A stretch of DNA of 17,347 nucleotides from positions 1 through 17,347 of the forward strand of contig JBBATK010000020.1 in the NCBI GenBank assembly GCA_040398805.1, given 5' to 3'. This DNA is from JBBATK01 sp040398805. Its GTDB lineage: Bacteria; Bacteroidota; Ignavibacteria; Kapaibacteriales; NICIL-2. Shown here piece by piece: positions 1 through 7,699 of this stretch. A model generated the notes under the pieces. The model worked only from the letters and a program-made list of their open reading frames with translations. It had not been told where the DNA came from and searched no databases. The position numbers and the translations under genes are program-made. Within the stretch, counting starts at the first letter, position 1. Every line of letters begins with the position of its first letter.

Positions 1-2222
1 AGGTTCAACGCCGAGCCCGCTGTGAACCACCCGATCTGTTGATTGTTCATGGTGTGCTTGAGCTCGATGGTGTCGGTGCTGCCGTCGCTGTGCGTGACGG
101 TGACGGACAGGTTCTCGCCGGCCTTGAGAGCATTGATATCGATGGACACACGGTCGTCCTCATGGATGAGATCGTAGTCCGCCGTATTCACGAACGTGAG
201 CGGCAGCATGCCTTGCTTCTTGAGGTTCGTTTCGTGGATGCGCGCGAAGGACTTCACGATGATGGCCTTGCCGCCAAGGAAGCGCGGTTCCATGGCCGCG
301 TGTTCGCGTGATGAACCTTCGCCGTAGTTCTCTTCGCCCACTACTACCCAGCTGATGCCGCGGGACTTGTAATCACGCGCCGTTGCGGGCACTGCATCGT
401 ACGCTCCTGTGAAGACGTTCTTCACGGAGTTCGCGGTGTCGTTGGCGAAGTTGATGGCACCGATGAGCATGTTGTCGGAGATGTTGTCGAGGTGACCGCG
501 GAAGCGCAGCCATGGTCCCGCCATGGAGATGTGGTCCGTCGTGCACTTGCCCTTCACCTTGATGAGCACGGGCATGTCGTGATACTCAGCTGCGACGGGT
601 GCCGTGAAGGCTTCGAGTTTTTGCAGACGCTTGGAGTCTGCCGCGATGTTGACATTGACACCCGAGCCGTCGGCGGCGGGAGCCACAAAGCCGTCGGCAT
701 CAGGAACGAAGCCGCCTGTGGGAAGTTCGAGTCCTACAGGAGGATTGAGATGCACGCCATTGATAGGCTGCTTGGTGAAGTCCACCGTCAGATCTCCTGT
801 CAACGCAAAACCGATGACCGTTTCCGGTGATGCCACGAAGGCATGGGTATCGGGATTGCCGTCATTGCGCGAGGTGAAGTTGCGGTTGAACGAGGTGATG
901 ATGGAATTGCGGTCGCCCTTTTGCACGTCGTGACGTTTCCACTGTCCGATACACGGACCGCAGGCATTGGCGAGCACGGTTCCGCCGACGGCTTCGAGCT
1001 TGGCAAGAATGCCGTCGCGCTCGATGGTGGCGCGCACCTGTTCGGAGCCGGGTGTTATGGTGAACTCGCTCTTCGTCTTCAGTCCTTTGCTTGCCGCATA
1101 CTCGGCGATCTCCGCCACGCGACTCATGTCCTCGTAGCTGGAGTTCGTGCACGATCCGATGAGTCCGACGCGCAGCTCCTTGGGATAGCCGTTGGCTTCG
1201 ACGGCCTTGACGAATTCGCTGATGGGCAGGGCTTTGTCGGGCGTGAACGGACCGTTCACGTGCGGCTCGAGGGCATCGAGGTCGATGTGGATGACCTGAT
1301 CATAATACGCTTCGGAATTGCTGTCGATCTCCGCGTCGGCACGCAGGTGTTCTGCGACGCCGCGGGCGAGGTCGGCCACGTCGGCGCGATCGGTCGACTC
1401 CAGATAGCGGGCCATCGATTCATCGAAGGGGAAGATGGAGGTGGTAGCGCCGATCTCGGCACCCATGTTGCAGATGGTGCCTTTGCCCGTGGCGCTGAAC
1501 GATGCACAGCCCTCGCCGAAGTACTCGACGATGGCGCCCGTGCCGCCCTTCACGGTGAGGATGCCTGCGAGCTTGAGGATCACGTCTTTGGCCGAGGTCC
1601 AACCGTTCATCTTGCCAGTGAGCTTCACACCGATGAGCTTGGGCATCTTCAATTCCCAGGGCAGACCCGCCATCACGTCGACGGCGTCCGCACCACCCAC
1701 GCCGATGGCGATCATGCCGAGTCCGCCCGCGTTCGGCGTATGCGAATCCGTACCGATCATCATGCCGCCGGGGAAGGCGTAGTTCTCAAGCACCACTTGG
1801 TGGATGATACCCGCGCCCGGCTTCCAGAAGCCGATGCCGTATTTCTGGGAGACCGATCCGAGGAAGCTGAATACCTCGTCATTCTCCACGAGCGAGGTTG
1901 CAAGGTCGTTCTTCGCACCATGTTCAGCGCGGATGAGGTGATCGCAGTGCACGGTGGACGGCACGGCCACTTTCGGGATGCCCGCGCTCATGAATTGCAA
2001 GAGCGCCATCTGTGCGGTGGCGTCCTGCATGGCCACGCGGTCAGGGCTGAAATCCACATACGACACACCGCGCTGATGCGCCGATGCGGGAATCTCCGCC
2101 ATGTGGGAGTAGAGGATTTTTTCTGCGAGCGTGAGCGGACGCTGCACGGCGGCGCGTGCCTTGGAGATGCGCTCGGGAAGCTGCGCGTACACAGCGCGGA
2201 TGAGATCGATATCGAAAGCCAT
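1..2222 (-). CDS. acn: Aconitate hydratase (mitochondrial-type aconitase), 3' end cut by window edge
   Basis: Interconverts citrate and isocitrate in the TCA cycle through a [4Fe-4S] cluster in the cytoplasm. Translating from the ATG at 2222 gives 740 codons with no stop before the edge. The last visible residues, WFTAGSALN, match the extreme C terminus of this family, so only a handful of residues are missing. Seen motifs are GTDSHTPNAGG (residues 157-167), GSCTNSS carrying cluster ligand Cys358, NACGPCIGQW carrying Cys421 and Cys424, and the active-site loop GEGSSREHAAMEPR in the C-terminal swivel domain. The three cysteines fall at the same numbers as the ligands of mature mitochondrial aconitase. 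The N terminus MAFDIDLI has no targeting peptide. The gene stands alone downstream of a TAAATTTG element and follows the glycosyltransferase on the same strand after a 134-base gap. Identity is secure. The family also contains homoaconitase relatives, but the full motif set favours aconitase. Confidence 0.97.
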   Translation of the reverse strand, partial: MAFDIDLIRAVYAQLPERISKARAAVQRPLTLAEKILYSHMAEIPASAHQRGVSYVDFSPDRVAMQDATAQMALLQFMSAGIPKVAVPSTVHCDHLIRAEHGAKNDLATSLVENDEVFSFLGSVSQKYGIGFWKPGAGIIHQVVLENYAFPGGMMIGTDSHTPNAGGLGMIAIGVGGADAVDVMAGLPWELKMPKLIGVKLTGKMNGWTSAKDVILKLAGILTVKGGTGAIVEYFGEGCASFSATGKGTICNMGAEIGATTSIFPFDESMARYLESTDRADVADLARGVAEHLRADAEIDSNSEAYYDQVIHIDLDALEPHVNGPFTPDKALPISEFVKAVEANGYPKELRVGLIGSCTNSSYEDMSRVAEIAEYAASKGLKTKSEFTITPGSEQVRATIERDGILAKLEAVGGTVLANACGPCIGQWKRHDVQKGDRNSIITSFNRNFTSRNDGNPDTHAFVASPETVIGFALTGDLTVDFTKQPINGVHLNPPVGLELPTGGFVPDADGFVAPAADGSGVNVNIAADSKRLQKLEAFTAPVAAEYHDMPVLIKVKGKCTTDHISMAGPWLRFRGHLDNISDNMLIGAINFANDTANSVKNVFTGAYDAVPATARDYKSRGISWVVVGEENYGEGSSREHAAMEPRFLGGKAIIVKSFARIHETNLKKQGMLPLTFVNTADYDLIHEDDRVSIDINALKAGENLSVTVTHSDGSTDTIELKHTMNNQQIGWFTAGSALN

Positions 2223-2304
2223 AGTGCGAAAGAAAAAGTGATGTCACAATGTCATTATCGGGAATGCGGCCCCGGAAACGTAGGGCAGGGACCGATGAGT
2301 GATG

Positions 2305-2312
2305 CAAATTTA
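2305..2312 (-). promoter_or_regulatory. Candidate -7 element (TAAATTTG) for the aconitase gene
   Basis: On the minus strand TAAATTTG exactly matches the Bacteroidetes housekeeping -7 consensus TAnnTTTG. It lies about 80 bases upstream of the aconitase ATG at 2222, in the 134-base gap after the glycosyltransferase stop. I see no clean -33 TTTG at the usual distance, so this is a motif match plus position, not a proven promoter. Confidence 0.4.
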
Positions 2313-2356
2313 CGAAATCGCCCACAGAGGCAGGGCGGATGGGAGTGGCGGAGTGT

Positions 2357-3394
2357 TTACCAGCGAAGGACGCCGATATACCATCGTCCGAGGGCAAGGG
2401 CATCGCGAACGCCGAGCTTGGGATGGCGATGTCTGGCGGTGGGTACGGAGGCAAGACCTCGCAAGTATCCTTTGGCAAGACCGGTGATGCGGGACGGGTA
2501 AAGAACACCTTCGACGACGCGACGGAGGGTATACGCCGCAAGCAGGGGCACAAGCACCGTCCACGGTAGGTACGAGGCGAAGAACTCGATGCGATGATGC
2601 ACGGCACCGAGCGCGCCGGATTGTTTCGGACGGTTCTTCCATTGCTTGAAGTGAAGGGTCGTGAAGCCCTTATGCCACACGGTGCGGTATCCTTTCATGT
2701 GGAGCTTCAACGCCAGCTCCATGCCCTCAGCGCCCCAGGTGTCGTGTGCCGCGTAGCCGCCCACCGAGCGTATGTCATCCGTCCGCATGCAGCACGCGCA
2801 TTCGAAGGCATAGAGACCTTCATAAACGTCATTCTCGTGGACAATCTTTCCATCCGCATCCACAGACGGCAAGCTCGTACCGAGCAGTTCGAAGTCCGTT
2901 GTTTCATCCACTCCCGTGCGCGGCTGAACGCAGCGCGTGCTCAGCAGGGAAACGTCCGGATGCTTCTCCATCCAATCCGTGATGGCGTGAAAGTACTGCG
3001 CATTGCCGGGCAGGGAATCATCGTCGAGGCAGAAGATGTATTTGCCACGTGCCGCGCGGATGAATTCGTTGCGACCCGCGGTTCCCGTGTTCGTTGTCAT
3101 CGCGAGGAGAACTACATCGGGGAAGTATTCGCGTACACGGGATACCGTGTCGTCGCTCGAAGCATTGTCCACGACGATCACCTCCATGGGCAGGTACGGA
3201 CATTCGCGCGTGACCACGTGCAGGGTGCGCAGGAGGTCTGCGCAGCGGTTGTAGGAGAGGATGCCGACGGTGATGAGTGGCAGATGGGGGACGCTGCCGC
3301 CGGGTCGACTCTCTGCGCCGCCGAACTCCCATCCATATCTTTGCATGAGTTCGCGGTCGTCGGTTGCGAGATGAATGGATGCGTTCGTCGGCAT
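2357..3394 (-). CDS. Glycosyltransferase family 2 protein
   Basis: Likely transfers a sugar from a nucleotide donor to a surface polysaccharide or lipid acceptor on the inner face of the cytoplasmic membrane. It is 345 aa, starting at the ATG at 3394 and ending in TAA. The GT-A core starts at about residue 40: ITVGILSYNR (41-50), VIVVDNASSDDT (72-83), the NTGTAGRN loop (102-109) and the metal-binding DXD as CLDDDSLPG (122-130). WGAEGMELALKLHMKGYR (220-237) is the usual acceptor/catalytic region, followed by HKGFTTLHF. A hydrophobic stretch at 277-291 and a basic C terminus suggest membrane association. It diverges from the polytopic membrane protein at 3492, with 97 bases between the two starts, so the two may serve the same glycan pathway. 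Donor and acceptor cannot be read from the sequence; rhamnosyl- or galactofuranosyl-type GT2 enzymes share this layout. Confidence 0.9.
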   Translation of the reverse strand: MPTNASIHLATDDRELMQRYGWEFGGAESRPGGSVPHLPLITVGILSYNRCADLLRTLHVVTRECPYLPMEVIVVDNASSDDTVSRVREYFPDVVLLAMTTNTGTAGRNEFIRAARGKYIFCLDDDSLPGNAQYFHAITDWMEKHPDVSLLSTRCVQPRTGVDETTDFELLGTSLPSVDADGKIVHENDVYEGLYAFECACCMRTDDIRSVGGYAAHDTWGAEGMELALKLHMKGYRTVWHKGFTTLHFKQWKNRPKQSGALGAVHHRIEFFASYLPWTVLVPLLAAYTLRRVVEGVLYPSRITGLAKGYLRGLASVPTARHRHPKLGVRDALALGRWYIGVLRW

Positions 3395-3491
3395 GGTGCG
3401 ATGGTCAGGATGCCGGCAAGTTACGCACCATCCTTGAAGAAGGCCGCGATGCTCGGTGACGGACGTTCACCACTGAACAGACAGAACGTGT

Positions 3492-4610
3492 ATGGGTTCG
3501 ATGACTTCTTTGCTCGGTGCGGTGCTGCGGTTCCTTGACCGTTGTACGCATAGCGACGCGGCGTTCCGCCGCAGCCGGCTCGCGGCCGTCGTCCTCGTTG
3601 TGCTCGTGGCCCTGCCCCGCTTCGACATGAACGATGCGGGCATCGGGTCGGTGACAGGCGATACGGTCGTGCACGACTCGCTCGGCGGGACGCACACGCG
3701 CGCCGTCGAGTCGCGGATGACCTCACCGGACGTGCGCCAATACACGTCGATGGTGCGCACACTTCGGGGCGAGGATGCTTCACTGCACGGCTTCGAACAG
3801 CCCGCGGCACCCTTCGCCTATCGCTTCCTACTCCCCGCCATGGCCTCGCTCGTTCCCGCGCCCGCCCTTACCGCGCTGGATCTTGTGAACCTTCTCATGC
3901 TCGTGGTGTGCATTCTTTTGCTTGACTCCTATCTCGCGGCGATCGGCATGGAGAGAGGTCAGCGCGTGGCCGGCATGCTCATGTTCGCTCTCAGTTTTCC
4001 CGTGTTCTATTACGGAGCCACGGGTCGCATCGATGCGGGCGGCCTGGCATCCATGCTTCTTATCCTTGCCGCTCATGCCCGCGGCCGCAGCGCTCTTCTT
4101 TTTGCGAGTGCCTTCATAGCGCCGCTGGCGAAAGAGACGACGGTCTTGGCGATTGGTATGTGCGTGCTCGTCGACGTGCTTGAACGACGTCCGCACGCCG
4201 TGCGACGCAGTGGAATGCTCATCGCCCTGTTCGTTGCGGGATCGGTGGCCTCGCGTCTCATCGCTCCCGTTTCCTCCACCCACGTCTGGAATCCGTCCGT
4301 GGCCGACACCATGACGAACCTCCTGCGTCCGCGCGCGTACCTAAGCTCTCTGCTTTCGTTCGGCGTGCCGGGCCTGCTTGCGGCGTGGCATGTACGGACC
4401 ACACGGCGCTCGATGCGCGCACCCCTCGAGAGGGCGTTGATGCTCAGTGTTCTCGGGTGCTGCGCTGTGTGGATGTATTCGTTCGTGGCGGCGTACACGG
4501 ACGGACGTTTCGTGTGGATCGCGTATCCCTTTCTTATTCCCCTGGCCGTCCTGGCGTTGCGTCGTTCGGATGCGGGGTCGACGCATGAAGCATGGCGACC
4601 CGCGGCATAG
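3492..4610 (+). CDS. Polytopic membrane protein, possibly GT-C-like, function unknown
   Basis: A 372-aa integral membrane protein that I do not recognise firmly. It has roughly eight to ten hydrophobic segments, near residues 29-42, 104-121, 129-150, 158-176, 183-195, 200-229, 240-257, 283-300, 314-335 and 339-357. A soluble loop (43-103) follows the first helix and contains DSLGGTHTR and a TSPDVRQY segment. PFAYRFLLPA (107-116) and APLAKETTVL (209-219) resemble motifs in uncharacterised membrane proteins with a GT-C-like architecture, which transfer sugars from lipid-linked donors on the periplasmic side. No definite catalytic Asp/Glu pair can be assigned. The start could be the ATG at 3492 or the one at 3501; neither has a good Shine-Dalgarno site. 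It is divergent from a GT2 gene and ends 3 bases before the convergent DUF374 gene. A lipid-linked-sugar transferase or a flippase-like protein are both possible. Confidence 0.75.
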   Translation: MGSMTSLLGAVLRFLDRCTHSDAAFRRSRLAAVVLVVLVALPRFDMNDAGIGSVTGDTVVHDSLGGTHTRAVESRMTSPDVRQYTSMVRTLRGEDASLHGFEQPAAPFAYRFLLPAMASLVPAPALTALDLVNLLMLVVCILLLDSYLAAIGMERGQRVAGMLMFALSFPVFYYGATGRIDAGGLASMLLILAAHARGRSALLFASAFIAPLAKETTVLAIGMCVLVDVLERRPHAVRRSGMLIALFVAGSVASRLIAPVSSTHVWNPSVADTMTNLLRPRAYLSSLLSFGVPGLLAAWHVRTTRRSMRAPLERALMLSVLGCCAVWMYSFVAAYTDGRFVWIAYPFLIPLAVLALRRSDAGSTHEAWRPAA

Positions 4611-4613
4611 GGT

Positions 4614-5180
4614 TCACGGCATGGCGTCGAGCGAGCGGATGACAGCATCAATGCTATCGCGTGTGGAGTTCTCTGGACAGATGATGGGCTCGTGAAAGTG
4701 CAGAGAGATACGTGCGAACGGAAGCGGCAAGGCGAAGCGGTCCCAACTTTTCCTGAATACATACGCACGTGACACACGTACGGAACAGAACACGAGCGGC
4801 ACTCCTGCTCGATGAGCCGCGACGACGGCGCCGGGCTTGGCCACGCGGGCAGGTCCTCGCGGACCATCGGGTGTGAGGAGCACGCGATGGGTCTTTGCCA
4901 ATGTCGTCATCGTTTCCAATGTCTCCGCTCCGCCTTTGGACGATGAACCTCGCACCACGCGATAGCCCCAATCCGCAAGGAGTGCTGCCAGCAGATCGCC
5001 ATCCTTGCTCAAACTCGTCACGCCCACAGCATCCTTGTCTGCGAAGTATTTCCAAAGAGCGGTCATCGACGAGTGCCAGAAGGCAAGGACGCACGGTGCC
5101 TGCGGCTCTGTTCCTGAAACGCGGAAACGCCACGTAGAGGCCAGGAGACGGAACAGGAGGGAGAAGATCCTCGTCTTCAT
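4614..5180 (-). CDS. DUF374 / lysophospholipid acyltransferase-like protein
   Basis: A 188-aa protein of the DUF374 family, related to acyltransferases and often encoded beside lipid A or Kdo genes; the reaction is not established for the family. Visible motifs are AFWHSSM (33-39), SLSKDGD (56-62), RGSSSKGG (77-84) and the family hallmark LLTPDGPRGP (101-110). The His of FWHS is the likely acyltransferase-type catalytic residue, although the usual HxxxxD is not obvious. I chose the ATG at 5180. It overlaps the lpxB stop as ATGA and has AAGGA about eight bases upstream, whereas an in-frame ATG at 5207 would add nine basic residues and lie inside lpxB. The overlap implies translational coupling with lpxB and a role in outer-membrane lipid assembly. 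It converges with the membrane protein gene, leaving 3 bases between the two stops. Confidence 0.88.
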   Translation of the reverse strand: MKTRIFSLLFRLLASTWRFRVSGTEPQAPCVLAFWHSSMTALWKYFADKDAVGVTSLSKDGDLLAALLADWGYRVVRGSSSKGGAETLETMTTLAKTHRVLLTPDGPRGPARVAKPGAVVAAHRAGVPLVFCSVRVSRAYVFRKSWDRFALPLPFARISLHFHEPIICPENSTRDSIDAVIRSLDAMP

Positions 5181-6295
5181 GAGCGCCGTCCTTTTTCCTC
5201 TGCGCATCGCACTACATGCTCTGCAGCACGATGCGCTGCGCCGCTTTCGCCAAGGTGCGACCGGAGGTTCACGAACTCGTCGATCATGGTCGTGGCGGCC
5301 TGCGTATCGTGAAGCAGACGTAGCATCTCCGAACTCACACTCTGTGCCGTGGCCTCGTGCTGGATGAACTCGCGGACGAGTGGACGCTTGGCAAGGATGT
5401 TCGGAAGTGCGATGGAAGGGAGCTTCACAAGAAAGCGACCGAGCCGGTAGGTAAGGGTCGAGGTCTTATAGATACTGCACATGGGGAGTCCGCACAGTGC
5501 CGCCTCCAGAGTGGAGGTACCCGTCTTGATGCATCCCACGCGAGCGGTTTTCATGAGCGCGCGCGCATCATCATGGATAGTGAAGAGTCCGTCCTTGTTA
5601 TACGCCTGCAGCAGTCCTGCGTCGATGGCGCGCGACCGGGCCAGACCGAACCGAAGGTGCGGTTCACGCTCGCGCAGGATATGGGCGACCGCGCGGAACA
5701 AGGGCATATGACGGTGGATCTCCTGTGCGCGACTTCCGGGAAGAAAGGCCACGGTATCGCTGCGCTCGGCGAGCGACGGAGGGGGAGCGGAGAAGTGCGG
5801 ATCATCCAGAAGGGGATGTCCGACGAAGTGCGTGGTGATACCGAATTGACGGAAGAACTCTTCTTCGAAGGGAAACACCACGAGCAACTCGCTGACGCCG
5901 CGAGCGAACGATGCCGCGCGGTTCTTTCCCCACGCCCAGAGTTGCGGGGCGATGTACCAAACGACCGGAATGGCGTGGGAGGTGGCGAAGGCGCTGACGC
6001 GGGTGTTGAAGCCGGGATAGTCCACGGGCACGACGACATCCGGCTTCCATTCACGCAGAGCATGGCACGTGGCGTTAAGGATGCGGCGCAGCCGGGGGTA
6101 GTTCTTGGCGATCTCGGCAAAGCCGACGACGCTGAGCTGGTCCAGGGGCACGAGCGAGTGCAATCCTTCCGCCGCCATGGCGTTGCCGCCTATGCCGGCG
6201 AACTCCACGTCCGGCCGCATCGCACGCAAGGCGCGCATCAGGCGGGCTGCATGAAGATCGCCGCTGGACTCACCGGCAATGATGAACACTTTCAT
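5177..6295 (-). CDS. lpxB: Lipid-A-disaccharide synthase LpxB
   Basis: Condenses UDP-2,3-diacylglucosamine with lipid X to give the tetraacyl disaccharide of lipid A, at the inner face of the cytoplasmic membrane (GT19 family). The 372 aa are close to the length of the E. coli enzyme. Motifs in order: IAGESSGDLHAA near the N terminus (6-17), DYPGFNTR (92-99), APQLWAWGKNRA (116-127), VGHPLLDD (158-165), LPGSRAQEIHRH (185-196), KTGTSTLEAALCGLPM (257-272), and LPNILAKRPLVREFIQ (297-312), the usual tail signature. The ATG at 6295 gives the canonical MKVFIIAGESSGD start; a TTG at 6310 is in frame but would add a tail not seen in the family. The gene ends in an ATGA overlap with the DUF374 gene, so the two form an operon. 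Its presence implies a lipopolysaccharide-type outer membrane. Confidence 0.97.
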   Translation of the reverse strand: MKVFIIAGESSGDLHAARLMRALRAMRPDVEFAGIGGNAMAAEGLHSLVPLDQLSVVGFAEIAKNYPRLRRILNATCHALREWKPDVVVPVDYPGFNTRVSAFATSHAIPVVWYIAPQLWAWGKNRAASFARGVSELLVVFPFEEEFFRQFGITTHFVGHPLLDDPHFSAPPPSLAERSDTVAFLPGSRAQEIHRHMPLFRAVAHILREREPHLRFGLARSRAIDAGLLQAYNKDGLFTIHDDARALMKTARVGCIKTGTSTLEAALCGLPMCSIYKTSTLTYRLGRFLVKLPSIALPNILAKRPLVREFIQHEATAQSVSSEMLRLLHDTQAATTMIDEFVNLRSHLGESGAAHRAAEHVVRCAEEKGRRS

Positions 6296-6318
6296 GGGGT
6301 GCGACGGCAAAATGATGG

Positions 6319-6338
6319 AAAGGGTAGCAAAGGGTAGC
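6319..6338. repeat. Two tandem copies of a 10-mer upstream of lpxB
   Basis: The decamer AAAGGGTAGC occurs twice in direct succession (6319-6328 and 6329-6338), 24 to 43 bases upstream of the lpxB start. It could be a small operator or a slippage duplication in the leader. Nothing else in the window repeats it as far as I can see. Confidence 0.6.
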
Positions 6339-6432
6339 TCGGTACCGACCGCAAAAATGGGGAGATGGGCGGATACGCGGTGTTGGGGAAAAAAGAGCCG
6401 TGCTGTTTCGGAAAATGCGAGTATTTTTGCCC

Positions 6433-6506
6433 GCTTCCGTAGCTCAGCTGGCTAGAGCAGCTGACTCTTAATCAGCGGGTCCAGGGTTCGAGTCCCTGCG
6501 GAAGCA
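6433..6506 (+). tRNA. tRNA-Lys (anticodon CTT)
   Basis: A full cloverleaf can be folded by eye. The acceptor GCTTCCG pairs with CGGAAGC, the D arm is GCTC-AGCTGGCTA-GAGC, the anticodon stem GCTGA/TCAGC carries loop CTCTTAA with anticodon CTT (reads AAG, lysine), the variable loop is GGGTC, and the T arm is CAGGG-TTCGAGT-CCCTG. The discriminator base is A at 6506. CCA is not encoded (CAC follows). It sits alone between lpxB (divergent) and the FkbM-like gene (convergent), followed by a strong intrinsic terminator 12 bases downstream. Confidence 0.97.
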
Positions 6507-6518
6507 CACGAAACACAC

Positions 6519-6552
6519 AACCCTTGTTCAGCGAGTCTGAGCAAGGGTTTTT
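6519..6552 (+). terminator. Rho-independent terminator after tRNA-Lys
   Basis: AACCCTTGTTCAG (6519-6531) pairs with CTGAGCAAGGGTT (6537-6549) across a 5-base loop CGAGT. That is 13 base pairs with one G-U wobble, followed directly by further T residues and a T-rich stretch. Position and T tract on the plus strand assign it to the tRNA transcript. Confidence 0.9.
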
Positions 6553-6645
6553 CGTTTCCCCTTTTTCCGTCCAACGGAATATCGAGGGGATAGTGAGGGG
6601 ACGCTTAGGGATGAGCAGCCGGTACAGGAGCGGCTGTCTTCCCGT

Positions 6646-7548
6646 TCACACCTCCACCCACGGCATATGGCGGACCAGTGGCCATCGCGTGGCTTGTGCG
6701 CGACGTGTGAACGGATTGTCGTGAACCTCTGCGATGCTCACGGCAGGGAACATCTCGGGCGCGATGTCGTTCCGCAGGAAGAACACATTGAAGCCCATAC
6801 GATGTCCGCCGATCAAGCGATACCCTTTGGATTCGGAGAGTTTCTTCATGGCGGCAAGGGAAACGGAGCGGAAGTCTTGCTCGGCTCCTTTCTTATCCCA
6901 GCAGGTGAATGCCGGATCGTAGGGGATCGTGAGACTACGGTCTCCCGGGATGATGTTGTGGGTTTCGAACACGCACAGGCGCGGGTTGATGGCATCGATC
7001 GCTTGCCAGATATGGTAGTCGTTGCCGTCCATGTCGATGGACAATAGATCGATCTCACCGGTGGCGCCGACGGATCGTAGCAGGTCGTTGATGTTGTCGC
7101 GGGTGATCCATGCCTGGCGGAGAGTGGGAGCTACGGAGAACGTCTCTTTTCTCGACTCGAAGAAGATGCGCGCCGAGCGGATGTTATCGGCATCACCATC
7201 GAAGAGCATGGCTTCGAACCCGTGATTGAGGACGAGGTTCGTGGCCATGCACTCGTGTCCGTTGCCGCAGCATAGCTCCACGACACGCCGATCGGTCATA
7301 CCGATGGAGGCGAGGATGTAAAGGATGATGCCGTCTTCGTCCGACTGTGAATAGCAACGGAACCCGGCGTCGGCGATACGGGCATGCGTAGCACGTCCGC
7401 TTCTCGCATCGCGCTCATAGCCTTGCAGCAGTAGTTGCTGCGTTTGTTGATGGACAGAGTCGAGTTCCGACCATCGCTGCACGCGATGACGGCGCAGGGC
7501 GTTCACTGCGCGTCGGGCTCCGGGGATTTTCTTGATAAGTGCTTTCAT
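6646..7548 (-). CDS. FkbM-like SAM-dependent methyltransferase
   Basis: A 300-aa predicted class I methyltransferase of the FkbM/Methyltransf_21 type, which usually methylates hydroxyls of sugars or secondary metabolites. Features in order: a basic N terminus (1-28), then YSQSDEDGII (66-75), the entry motif of the family, SAM-binding VVELCCGNG (89-97), LFDGDADN (115-122) as the acidic end of strand 2, LLSIDMDGNDYHIW (168-181) as motif IV, VFETHNI (193-199), and the closing strand FNVFFLRND (253-261). The start is the ATG at 7548. It is a single gene, divergent from the secreted serine hydrolase at 7700 and convergent with the tRNA. Given the nearby glycosyltransferase and lipid A genes, an O-methylation of a surface glycan is a reasonable guess, but the substrate is unknown. 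The double Cys in ELCCGNG is slightly unusual; the commoner form is VGAxxG. Confidence 0.82.
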   Translation of the reverse strand: MKALIKKIPGARRAVNALRRHRVQRWSELDSVHQQTQQLLLQGYERDARSGRATHARIADAGFRCYSQSDEDGIILYILASIGMTDRRVVELCCGNGHECMATNLVLNHGFEAMLFDGDADNIRSARIFFESRKETFSVAPTLRQAWITRDNINDLLRSVGATGEIDLLSIDMDGNDYHIWQAIDAINPRLCVFETHNIIPGDRSLTIPYDPAFTCWDKKGAEQDFRSVSLAAMKKLSESKGYRLIGGHRMGFNVFFLRNDIAPEMFPAVSIAEVHDNPFTRRAQATRWPLVRHMPWVEV

Positions 7549-7699
7549 GACATGTTCCGATCGTAGCGACGCAAAACTCGCGAGCGAGGCATGAACGTCG
7601 CAGCTTTTTTCGAAGATACCTTAAACTGCCAGCATGGATGCGCGTCAAATCGTCTGAATCATGTAGTTTTCCACGTCACATTCACTTCGGCTCATCATC

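Noticed and set aside
843..2501. Long plus-strand open frame of 552 codons
   Set aside because: It lies antisense to the aconitase gene, whose motifs and cluster cysteines are intact. The translation is rich in His, Arg and Asp with no family motif, as expected for a mirror frame of GC-rich coding DNA.
2594..3538. Plus-strand open frame of 314 codons
   Set aside because: Antisense to the GT2 gene, which has a clear GT-A fold and DXD motif; no recognisable protein in this frame.
5357..6337. Plus-strand open frame of 326 codons
   Set aside because: Mirror frame of lpxB; composition is typical of an antisense frame.
6422..6429. TATTTTTG just upstream of tRNA-Lys, an exact match to TAnnTTTG
   Set aside because: It ends only three bases before the mature tRNA 5' end, leaving no normal leader, and no TTTG box lies at the usual spacing. 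It may still be real, but position and missing partner make it too weak to list.
6616..6636. Hairpin CAGCCG/CGGCTG downstream of the methyltransferase stop
   Set aside because: Only six base pairs with a nine-base loop and no T run on the minus strand, so it is not a convincing terminator.
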